From Firmicutes bacterium UBA5227 (lineage in GTDB: Bacteria > Bacillota > Clostridia > Tissierellales > Sedimentibacteraceae): 9,886 bases of DNA. Position numbers and translations under genes: made by a program. The notes beneath the pieces are model-generated. The model had not been told where the DNA came from and did not search any database. It saw nothing but the letters and a program-made list of their open reading frames with translations. Within the stretch, counting starts at the first letter, position 1. Every line of letters starts with the position of its first letter. The stretch is from positions 1 through 9,886 of the forward strand of contig DHUT01000088.1 in NCBI GenBank assembly GCA_002409285.1. Reading direction: 5' to 3'. Shown here piece by piece: positions 1-6,385 of the stretch.

Positions 1-770
1 ACTTTTTCTTGACATAGTACCACAACTTCTATATCATACTCATTATATCCTCTATTGTAATATTCATGAGAATTAATAACTAACTCTTCTAATTTAGAAT
101 AATTAATGTTTATAGACTCCATATTTAAATCTTGTTGATCTGGATAAAGTTCTAATCTCTTAGCTTCGCATGAGTTAAATTCTAATTTATTAAATTCATG
201 ATTTTCCATAAAAACAACATCAAAGTAACAGTAATGTGAGTTAAACTCATTATATAAATCATAAATCATTAACACATCTAAAAAAACACTATAAATTAAT
301 TCTATAGTATCCCAATCAAATGACAGGGTAACAAGTTTACAAAAAAGACAGTCTATTAAATATAACTTATTTATATTATTTTTGAACTCACTATTCAAGT
401 CCTCTTTGTCATTATCAATAAATGTATGAGAATTTATATTAAAATCATACACAAAAACTATTTTATTAAAACATATAGTTTCATGTTGTAAGACTGTTTT
501 ATTTTCTAATAATGATATAATATTAAAATCAAACGCAATTACTACAGTATCTTTTGGTTCTTGCATCGTTAGTTCATCATATTCGCCAGATATATGTAAT
601 TCAAATTCATTATACTCCAATAAATCTTCTACATTATAGAAAATTCTATATTTATTCATCTCTTCAAGATGATTTTCAATTTCTATTATTTTGAGTTTCT
701 TTTCTATAGCATTATCAATTGTATCTAGTAAACATTTAATTTCTGAAATTGTTTCATAATAAGCTAACAT
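1..770 (-). CDS. Unknown AT-rich protein, C-terminus cut off by window edge
   Basis: I do not recognise this protein. Translating the minus strand from the ATG at 770-768 gives 256 codons without a stop, and the frame is still open at base 1, so the gene is partial at its 3' end. A GGAGG motif lies 6 nt before the ATG, which supports the start. Residues 5-45 look like an amphipathic helix rich in E, K, I and L. The rest is rich in N, D, F, Y and I, with no signal peptide or membrane segment. Two segments resemble each other, NKLYLIDCLFCKL (134-146) and NKLEFNSCEAKRL (194-206): NKL, a Cys five residues later, then a Leu. This hints at a solenoid-like repeat but is weak evidence. Sampled lines are about 15-28% GC, well below rlmD (~38%), so recent acquisition is likely. 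It lies downstream of rlmD on the same strand. No function is proposed. Confidence 0.8.
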   Translation of the reverse strand, partial: MLAYYETISEIKCLLDTIDNAIEKKLKIIEIENHLEEMNKYRIFYNVEDLLEYNEFELHISGEYDELTMQEPKDTVVIAFDFNIISLLENKTVLQHETICFNKIVFVYDFNINSHTFIDNDKEDLNSEFKNNINKLYLIDCLFCKLVTLSFDWDTIELIYSVFLDVLMIYDLYNEFNSHYCYFDVVFMENHEFNKLEFNSCEAKRLELYPDQQDLNMESININYSKLEELVINSHEYYNRGYNEYDIEVVVLCQEK

Positions 771-1015
771 ACAATGCCTCCACTATTCTTTCCTCAAAAG
801 TGATACTTTCTAATCACCTAATATACGTATTCTATTAAATTAATTTCACATTAATTTAATAATGTTCATCTATAGTATATTAGTCAACCATCCATTTATC
901 AACCTAATTTTCCCAGTTATATCTGTCATCACTCAAATTACCCTATGTCATCTATAAAACACCCGATTTTTGACCCATTTTTCGTCCTCAAACCACTATA
1001 TGTTGTGGTCAACTT
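771..1015. other. Junction between rlmD and the left-edge gene
   Basis: No credible gene lies here. The rlmD-proximal part (960-1015) is C-rich on the plus strand and holds a decayed copy of the rlmD 3' end. The rest (771-950) is AT-rich and carries a possible promoter. There is no strong intrinsic terminator: the only inverted repeat is ACCAC (992-996) with GTGGT (1005-1009), which has no U-tract after it on the minus strand. Transcription from rlmD could therefore read on into the left-edge gene. Confidence 0.6.
859..887 (-). promoter_or_regulatory. Possible promoter for the left-edge gene
   Basis: On the minus strand TTGACT (887-882) is followed after 17 nt by CATTAT (864-859), matching 5/6 and 4/6 of the sigma-A consensus. 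It lies about 90 nt upstream of the ATG at 770. The background is AT-rich, so chance matches are common. Confidence 0.35.
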
Positions 1016-1044
1016 CTACTTTTTGTCCCCCGAACCACAATACG
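978..1044. repeat. Degenerate direct repeat of the rlmD 3' end
   Basis: Two units of about 26 bp with a 42-bp period: 1020-1045, which is the end of rlmD, and 978-1003, just beyond its stop. Ungapped alignment on the minus strand gives 19 of 26 identical bases, sharing AC.TAT.GTGGTT, then G.GG, and a closing A5 run. In the rlmD frame the first unit encodes TYCGSGDKK; beyond the stop the same frame reads TYSGLRTKNG. This looks like an old duplication of the gene's tail, though chance similarity over such a short stretch cannot be excluded. Confidence 0.5.
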
Positions 1045-2389
1045 TCATCAGAATCACACACTCCACATGTTCCGTCCACGGGAATTGGTCTACTGGCTGG
1101 GCTGTTTGGAGTTTGAAGCCTCCGGATTCCAGGAGTTTTATATCTCTTGCAAGGGTTGATGGGTTGCAGGATACGTATATGACTTTTTGGGGAGCCATGT
1201 TTATAATTGTATCAATGACTTGTTTTTCGCAGCCTTTTCTGGGAGGGTCCAGTATTACTATAGTTGCTTTAATATTTTGACTGTATAACTTCGGGACTAT
1301 TTGTTCTGCCTTGCCTGCAAAGAATTCAACATTGTCAATATTATTGCTTTTGGCGTTTTCTTTTGCATTAATTATTGATTGCTCAACAACTTCCACGCCG
1401 TAGACCTTTCCGGCTTGCCTGGCTGCCATAAGGGATATGGTTCCTATGCCGCAATATATATCAAAGCAGGTATCATCTTTGCTTATGTCTGCATATTCTA
1501 TTGCAGTTTTATAAAGTTTTTCTGTCTGAACTGAATTAATTTGAAAAAATGTTTCCGGGGAAATAGTAAAAACTAAATCATCTATTGTGTCGGTAATAGT
1601 TCCTGCTCCGTAAAGAGTAATATTCTTAGTGCCAAGTACAAGGTTTGTGTTCTTGGTGTTAATGTTTTGAACAATAGTTTTAATACTTGGAATACTTAAG
1701 GTCAAATCTTTTACAATCATTTCCTTATCCCTGAGATTTTCAGACGACGTAACTATTATGAGCATTAAATGGTTCATTCTGTTAGTTCTTATTACAATAT
1801 TTTTTACTGTTCCTTTGCCTGTTTTTTTATCATAGGCTTTAATACCATGTTTAATCATCAATTCCTTAAAAACCCTTATGACATTATCTGCATCGTCATT
1901 TTGGAGCAGGCAACTGTTTATATCCACAGTATTATATGTTCCCTGCTCGTAGGGTCCGATACTCACTTGATTACTTTTCATACTGACTGAAAATGTAGTC
2001 TTGTTTCTATACCTGAAAGGCTCTTCCATCCCTATTGTGTCTTTTACCATGGATTCTTCAAAGCTTACTCCTGATCTTTTAAGTTCATTAATTACCCTGC
2101 TTCTTTTATATATCAACTGCTCCAGGTAATTCATATGCATAAGCTGGCAGCCTCCGCACTGCTCATAGTACACACAGGGCGGATTTATTCTGACTTGAGA
2201 TAGCCTTATAATTTTTATCAATTTTCCCACGGCATAGTTTTTTTTCGACTCCTTTATTTCTGCCTGTACAACATCACCTGTAACTGCTCCCTTTATAAAT
2301 ACAACAAAATTATCTATTTTAGCTACTCCCTGAGCCATGTGATTTAAATCTATTATTTCAGCTTCGATTGTTTCTCCTTTTTGCAGCAT
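1016..2389 (-). CDS. rlmD: 23S rRNA (uracil-C5)-methyltransferase RlmD/RlmCD
   Basis: A cytoplasmic SAM-dependent enzyme that makes 5-methyluridine in 23S rRNA (U1939 in E. coli numbering; Gram-positive homologues often modify U747 as well). At 457 aa it is a normal length for the family. Residues ~1-60 form the TRAM RNA-binding domain. The [4Fe-4S] ligands fit Cys72, Cys78, Cys81 and Cys160. The SAM-binding motif DIYCGIGTISL is at 310-320 and DPPRKGC at 381-387. The nucleophile is Cys408 in VSCNPSTLARD, and the general base is Glu443 in HVE. The start is supported by AAGGAG 5 nt upstream and by a consensus promoter. The tail after HVECVILM (MTYCGSGDKK) is repeated in decayed form just downstream. 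It stands as its own transcription unit, although no terminator separates it from the sugar cassette upstream. E. coli-type RlmD and Gram-positive RlmCD cannot be told apart from sequence alone. Confidence 0.95.
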   Translation of the reverse strand: MLQKGETIEAEIIDLNHMAQGVAKIDNFVVFIKGAVTGDVVQAEIKESKKNYAVGKLIKIIRLSQVRINPPCVYYEQCGGCQLMHMNYLEQLIYKRSRVINELKRSGVSFEESMVKDTIGMEEPFRYRNKTTFSVSMKSNQVSIGPYEQGTYNTVDINSCLLQNDDADNVIRVFKELMIKHGIKAYDKKTGKGTVKNIVIRTNRMNHLMLIIVTSSENLRDKEMIVKDLTLSIPSIKTIVQNINTKNTNLVLGTKNITLYGAGTITDTIDDLVFTISPETFFQINSVQTEKLYKTAIEYADISKDDTCFDIYCGIGTISLMAARQAGKVYGVEVVEQSIINAKENAKSNNIDNVEFFAGKAEQIVPKLYSQNIKATIVILDPPRKGCEKQVIDTIINMAPQKVIYVSCNPSTLARDIKLLESGGFKLQTAQPVDQFPWTEHVECVILMTYCGSGDKK

Positions 2390-2410
2390 GTTTTCTCCTT
2401 ATTTTTTGTT

Positions 2411-2444
2411 AGTATAATTATACTATTTTAAAGAGTTTTGTCAA
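2411..2444 (-). promoter_or_regulatory. Consensus sigma-A promoter of rlmD with palindromic -10
   Basis: On the minus strand a perfect TTGACA (2444-2439) is separated by 16 nt from a perfect TATAAT (2422-2417). The -10 box sits inside a perfect 14-bp palindrome, AGTATAATTATACT (2411-2424). The -35 begins only about 15 nt after the isomerase stop codon. The expected transcript start, near 2410, gives a leader of about 20 nt for rlmD. The palindrome may be an operator or merely a by-product of an AT-rich -10 region. Confidence 0.8.
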
Positions 2445-2459
2445 AGATTATAATACAAG

Positions 2460-3140
2460 TTATTCTGGGTACTCATTGCATAGCAGACGATAGGGCAGCT
2501 CGTCCTCTTCAATGGCAGGGAACCGTCCGACAGGTTTAAGAAAGCGGTTGTCAGTATTGTCGTTATTGCATTGACTCACTTCTCCTAACAGAACCGGACC
2601 GGTGCCTTCCTCTACCGAAAAATCATGATATAAATATGGCTGTATTGTAATGCTTTCTCCCGGCATTAAACGCACCTGCGTTCCTGCCGGAACACTCATT
2701 TTCCTGCCATCCTTGTGAACATACACCTCTCTGTTCTCGTCCAGTCCTTCATCGGGTGTAGTATTGTAGACACGAATCAGAACATTTCCGCCACCGCGAT
2801 TAATGATATCCTCCATCTTGCTCCAGTGAAAATGCATTGGAGCATACTGCCCCTCCCTGAGATAGAGCAGCTTCTCGGCGTACGTCTTAGCGTATTTGTC
2901 CTTCATGGCAGTATTACCGTTGCGGATTGTAACCAGTGAAAAACCTACCTTGCCAAAATCGCCCAGTCCATAGTCGGTAATATCCCATCCTAACATATTG
3001 TCGCGGATTTCGTTGTAGTCGTTCCCCTTGGATTTCCATTCCTCCGGTGTAAATTTACAGAAAGGCGGAAGAGCAAAACGATATTCATTTATGAATGCCT
3101 CCATTTCTGCTAATGCATTGTTAATTTCACTGCGTTTCAT
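2460..3140 (-). CDS. D-lyxose ketol-isomerase family (cupin sugar isomerase)
   Basis: Resembles the YdaE-type D-lyxose isomerases, metal-dependent cupin enzymes that interconvert D-lyxose and D-xylulose and also D-mannose and D-fructose. With the start at 3140 it is 226 aa, typical for the family. The metal site is visible as His103 and His105 (MHFHW), Glu110 (KMEDII) and His172 (YHDFSVE). The RGGGNVLIRVYN strand follows at 116-126. A longer open frame extends upstream to 3275, but MKRSEINNAL at 3140 has AAGGAG 8 nt upstream, and the extra 45 residues would be read out of frame from the kinase gene. The start overlaps the kinase end by 14 nt, suggesting translational coupling. Paired with a fructokinase-like enzyme it would feed a ketose to phosphorylation. 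The natural substrate, lyxose or mannose, cannot be settled from sequence. Confidence 0.87.
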   Translation of the reverse strand: MKRSEINNALAEMEAFINEYRFALPPFCKFTPEEWKSKGNDYNEIRDNMLGWDITDYGLGDFGKVGFSLVTIRNGNTAMKDKYAKTYAEKLLYLREGQYAPMHFHWSKMEDIINRGGGNVLIRVYNTTPDEGLDENREVYVHKDGRKMSVPAGTQVRLMPGESITIQPYLYHDFSVEEGTGPVLLGEVSQCNNDNTDNRFLKPVGRFPAIEEDELPYRLLCNEYPE

Positions 3141-4110
3141 AATAATTCTCCTTCTGGCCAAGAAAATCATTGACCATACATATTGTTGGCATTGAGGGTA
3201 TACCTCCTCGCCTTTGAATGCAAAGTGAAGCAACTCCATTGGCAAATTCAGTAAAGTCTCGAATTTGTGTTTCACTCAGCTCTATGGGATTCATTCCGCT
3301 CCTGACCAACTTATAGAGAAATCCTCCCAAAAAAGCATCTCCAGCGCCGGTGGTATCAACTACATGAACATATGGATTAAGAACAGGAACAGTTAAAGAT
3401 GCGTTTTTAACCGCAGTATATGCGCCTTTGCTTCCAAGCGTAACAATTGCACAGGAGATTCCTTTCTGAAAAAGAGATTCTGCAGCAGCCCCAGGAGAAG
3501 TTTCTCCTGTTACCAACCCTATTTCCTCTTCACTGATTTTTACAACATCAGCAAAATGAAGCACACTTTGCATGATCTCAGCGGCTTCATTCTCGCTTTT
3601 CCAGAGGGGTGCACGGTAATTTGGGTCATAAGAAATGATGGCTCCGGCTTTTTTTGCCGCTTTAACTGCTTTTATTGTGGCAGAGCGAGAAGGTTCGTTA
3701 GTCAGTGAAAGAGAGCCAAAGTGAAAAATCCTGCAATCTTCTGCCAGTTCATACTTAACTTCACTTTCCAAAAGGCATGTGTCTGCGCCGGGTTTGCGTG
3801 CAAACGAGAATCTGCGCTCACCGGATTCGGATAATTCAACAAATGCAAGTGTTGTGAACACATCATCCGTGCTTATAAGACCATAAGTATTAACACCTTT
3901 ATCTTCAAGAACCCTGCGCAGATAATCCCCATGCATATCCCTTCCCACCTTGCCGATAAACGCTGTACTTAAGCCTAAGTTTGATGCTGAACAGACCACA
4001 TTAGCAGGTGCGCCTCCGGGATTCTGCTCGAACAGTCGTGTGCCGTTTTCACTTATGCCGTGGTATGTAAAATCAATCAGTAGTTCCCCTATTGCGACTA
4101 AATCAACCAT
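3127..4110 (-). CDS. PfkB-family carbohydrate kinase, fructokinase-like
   Basis: A ribokinase/PfkB-family sugar kinase of 327 aa, most like bacterial fructokinases (fructose + ATP to fructose 6-phosphate). Visible motifs: the N-terminal VAIGELLIDF start of the Rossmann-like core; GGAPANVV at 32-39, the family's first signature and sugar-contact region; YDPNYR at 161-166; VTLGSKGAY at 223-231; and DTTGAGDAF at 252-260, where GAGD forms the anion hole and Asp258 is the catalytic base. A TTG at 4143 would add 11 residues, but ATG 4110 has AGGGAG 7 nt upstream and begins exactly at the conserved MVDLVAIGE. It is first in a two-gene unit with the isomerase and is preceded by a leader of roughly 240 bp after the upstream terminator. 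Sampled lines of this pair are about 42-50% GC, above the neighbours. Ketose substrates other than fructose, such as xylulose, are possible. Confidence 0.88.
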   Translation of the reverse strand: MVDLVAIGELLIDFTYHGISENGTRLFEQNPGGAPANVVCSASNLGLSTAFIGKVGRDMHGDYLRRVLEDKGVNTYGLISTDDVFTTLAFVELSESGERRFSFARKPGADTCLLESEVKYELAEDCRIFHFGSLSLTNEPSRSATIKAVKAAKKAGAIISYDPNYRAPLWKSENEAAEIMQSVLHFADVVKISEEEIGLVTGETSPGAAAESLFQKGISCAIVTLGSKGAYTAVKNASLTVPVLNPYVHVVDTTGAGDAFLGGFLYKLVRSGMNPIELSETQIRDFTEFANGVASLCIQRRGGIPSMPTICMVNDFLGQKENYYETQ

Positions 4111-4348
4111 TAAATCACTCCCTAATATATAGTTACAACTCAAAATAGATAATAAACTATCTAATCTTTCATCCGTATAATTAATATCTATGACTTGTAT
4201 ATCAGTTAATCACCATATAGTTCACTACCTTCATAACCACATACTCCATAACGTGGAGAACTGATGGTTCATACTTTTTGGCAATCCATCCCAAAAACCC
4301 GAAGTATACGGAAAATGATCATTAAAACATAAATAAAACAATAATATT
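4111..4348 (-). promoter_or_regulatory. Leader/promoter region of the sugar cassette
   Basis: This non-coding stretch lies between the operon terminator and the kinase start. The best promoter-like pair I see on the minus strand is TTAACT, 17 nt, TATTAA, in the part around 4175-4210; both boxes match only 4/6, so it is weak. Two small inverted repeats are present: CTCCA-TAACG-TGGAG (about 4244-4258) and AGATA with TATCT, 6 nt apart (about 4147-4162). Either could be an operator half-site pair or chance. I see no recognisable riboswitch. Confidence 0.35.
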
Positions 4349-4378
4349 ACAGCCCCGCACTTTAAAATTTGGGGCTGT
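4349..4378 (-). terminator. Rho-independent terminator of the five-gene operon
   Basis: A perfect 8-bp stem, ACAGCCCC pairing with GGGGCTGT, and a 14-nt AT-rich loop. On the minus strand it is followed by a U-rich tail (4348-4330, AATATTATTGTTTTATTT). It starts 6 nt after the dppA stop codon. The plus-strand side has no T-tract, so it should work only for minus-strand transcription. It insulates the sugar cassette from the envelope operon. Confidence 0.85.
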
Positions 4379-4384
4379 CTATTG

Positions 4385-5179
4385 CTAGAGTATGAACATT
4401 TTTGTGGTTGCAAGCTCTCTTACACTGTCTGCGGTATATTTTACGGTATGGGAGTCAACCTGCTCAACGCCCGGGTAAAATGCTGCATGTTTTGCATTCT
4501 TGTGCTCCCTGTAATTAATTTCAACCTCAAATTTTTCGGGAATTGGAATTTTGCAGCCTTCTATGTGTTTTAATCCATTTATTACTCCATCCCTGATAAG
4601 GTCACAGGCAAGATCTGGATTGATGCTTACGGTTGCTCCGCCAACACCTTCTTTTGTAGCAACTGTTTCAATTCCGGGATTGAATTTTTTTGCATCTTCG
4701 CAAATCCTTTTGTCTCCGCTTACAAATACCACAGGAACTCCGTGAGCTGCTGCCAGATAAGAATTCACAACGAATTCGGAGGCTTTTTCTCCGTTAATTT
4801 TAATGTAATTATTCCCCTGATTAGTGGTATGTGACAATGGACTTCCGTCTGTGCCCGCTGCTGAGTGATATCCTATAAATATGACCGCATCAAATGTTTC
4901 ATCCAGACCGTCAACCATTGAATCGGGTGTATTGACCCATCCCCTGCTTAGCTTTGCACATCGTGGGAGCTTGGTAATATCTATATTTCTTGCAGAATCA
5001 TGAGCATCTTTAATAAATATTTCTTTGGCTCCCATAGAAATTGCACCTTCACATGCCGCAACTGTTTCCTTTGTCATTTGCTCTGCGAACTGTATGTAGT
5101 CTGAATTCCCCAATATTGTTTCGCTCCAGGATGTAACACCTGTAATACCTTCAATATCAACACTTATAAATACTTTCAT
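4385..5179 (-). CDS. dppA: D-aminopeptidase DppA, peptidase family M55
   Basis: A zinc-dependent aminopeptidase of the DppA family, which forms a decameric ring in Bacillus subtilis and removes N-terminal D-amino acids, preferring D-Ala-D-Ala and D-Ala-Gly-Gly. At 264 aa it is close to the usual ~270. Expected metal ligands are present: Asp8 and Glu10 in SVDIEGITG, His60 in IKDAHDS, His105 in IGYHSAAG, and a glutamate in INGEKASEF (131 or 135). His117 in PLSHTTN fits the conserved catalytic histidine. There is no signal peptide, so it is cytoplasmic. An AGGAGG site precedes the ATG. It is the last gene of the operon, 15 nt after the M20 gene and just before the terminator. Next to alr it plausibly returns D-alanine from imported or wall-derived peptides. 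That role is inferred. Confidence 0.92.
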   Translation of the reverse strand: MKVFISVDIEGITGVTSWSETILGNSDYIQFAEQMTKETVAACEGAISMGAKEIFIKDAHDSARNIDITKLPRCAKLSRGWVNTPDSMVDGLDETFDAVIFIGYHSAAGTDGSPLSHTTNQGNNYIKINGEKASEFVVNSYLAAAHGVPVVFVSGDKRICEDAKKFNPGIETVATKEGVGGATVSINPDLACDLIRDGVINGLKHIEGCKIPIPEKFEVEINYREHKNAKHAAFYPGVEQVDSHTVKYTADSVRELATTKMFIL

Positions 5180-5194
5180 TTTTCCCTCCTGTAA

Positions 5195-6376
5195 TTATTT
5201 ATTTAATAGTGAAATCACATTATTTACCTGCATTAAAACTCCTACTTTTAAGCATTCTTCATCTATATCAAAGCCTTCTGTATGAATTGATGAAGTTATG
5301 CCTTTTTCTTTATTTCCGCAGCCTAAATGGAAAAACCCGCCCTTGGCAACATCTGAAAAATATGAGAAGTCCTCAGCTCCAAGGCTTGGGAATTCTTTAA
5401 ATACTATGTTTTCTCTGCCAAGAACCTTTTCTGCTGTTTCTTTAATTACGTCAACCACTTCATCATTGTTAATAAGTGCCTGATATCCGTCGTAAAAATC
5501 CACTGTACCCTGTCCGCCATATGCAGAAGCTGTCTTATTAACTATGTCTGAAATTCTTTGCTTGGCAAAATTTCTTGTTTCATCATCCAGTGCTCTCAAT
5601 GTTCCGGTTATCTCTACTTCATCAGCTATTACATTATCCTTTACGCCGCCGGAAATTTTCCCAAGAGATATTACAACTGAATTAAGTGGCGATATATTTC
5701 TGCTTACTATGGTCTGTAATGAAGTAATCACACTTCCTGCCATTGCAATAGCATCTATGCCATTGTCCGGATATGCTCCGTGAGCCTGTTTCCCGGACAA
5801 TTTTATTTTGATTGAATCTGTGGAGGCATTAAGCTTTCCATATTTCAGTTCAACCTTACCGGCGTCTATATAGGGCATTACGTGAAGTCCCAGTACGTAG
5901 TCCACATGTGGATTTTCCATGCATCCCTCTTTCACCATTCTTTCACCGCCGCCCACAGTTTCTTCTGCCGGCTGAAAAAATAGTTTAACCGATCCTGCAA
6001 TTGATTCTTCTGAATCTGCCAGCTCCTTGATTATCTTTCCTACTCCCAGAAGTACCGTTGTGTGTGCGTCATGACCGCAGGCATGCATTACTCCAGGATT
6101 TATGGAACAATAGGGCTTGTCATTTTTTTCATTTATAGGCAGTGCGTCAATATCTCCTCTCAGGCCAATTGTCCTGCCTTCATGTTTTCCTCTTATTATA
6201 CCTACGACTCCGGTGTCGGCGCATGGGTAATTTTCTATGCCCCACTGATTTAAATAATCCTGAATTTTCTTTTGTGTTCTGAATTCGTTCTGACTGAGCT
6301 CAGGATTCTTATGCAAGTCCCTTCTGATACTGACAAGTTCTTCGAATATTTCATTAACTCTTTTTTGAATGTCCAT
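5195..6376 (-). CDS. M20 family amidohydrolase (N-acyl amino acid / hippurate hydrolase type)
   Basis: A dinuclear-metal hydrolase of the M20D/HipO group that cleaves an acyl group from an amino acid. At 393 aa it has the usual length. Motifs: GLRGDIDALPI at 71-81; HACGHDAHTTVLLG at 98-111, giving Cys100 and His102; FFQPAEETVGGGERMV at 133-148, with the glutamate pair 138-139; GLHVMP at 163-168, giving His164; and SIHTEGF at 363-369, giving His365. Residues ~185-295 match the inserted dimerisation domain. No signal peptide is seen. It starts 9 nt after alr and ends 15 nt before dppA, so it is firmly inside the operon. Candidate substrates are N-acetyl-diaminopimelate (the YkuR/DapL reaction), N-acyl amino acids or hippurate-like compounds; sequence alone does not decide. 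An M20 gene also neighbours an alanine racemase gene in the staphylococcal dap operon. Confidence 0.9.
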   Translation of the reverse strand: MDIQKRVNEIFEELVSIRRDLHKNPELSQNEFRTQKKIQDYLNQWGIENYPCADTGVVGIIRGKHEGRTIGLRGDIDALPINEKNDKPYCSINPGVMHACGHDAHTTVLLGVGKIIKELADSEESIAGSVKLFFQPAEETVGGGERMVKEGCMENPHVDYVLGLHVMPYIDAGKVELKYGKLNASTDSIKIKLSGKQAHGAYPDNGIDAIAMAGSVITSLQTIVSRNISPLNSVVISLGKISGGVKDNVIADEVEITGTLRALDDETRNFAKQRISDIVNKTASAYGGQGTVDFYDGYQALINNDEVVDVIKETAEKVLGRENIVFKEFPSLGAEDFSYFSDVAKGGFFHLGCGNKEKGITSSIHTEGFDIDEECLKVGVLMQVNNVISLLNK

Positions 6377-6385
6377 TTTATGCTC

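Noticed and set aside
992..1009. ACCAC/GTGGT inverted repeat as a terminator for rlmD
   Set aside because: Only five pairs (six with a wobble) and no U-tract follows on the minus strand.
945..1280. Plus-strand open frame of 111 codons
   Set aside because: It runs antisense across the rlmD 3' end, has no ribosome binding site, and its composition is explained by the opposite strand.
2715..2939. Plus-strand open frame of 74 codons
   Set aside because: Fully antisense within the isomerase gene, which has clear metal-site motifs; no independent coding signal.
3141..3275. N-terminal extension of the isomerase frame
   Set aside because: The 45 added residues overlap the conserved C-terminal part of the kinase in another frame, while ATG 3140 has a good ribosome binding site and gives the family's usual length.
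4231..4413. Minus-strand open frame of 60 codons between dppA and the kinase
   Set aside because: It runs through the operon terminator and overlaps the dppA end in another frame, with no ribosome binding site. The segment reading FWDGLPKSMNHQFSTLW looks protein-like but is too short to support a gene.
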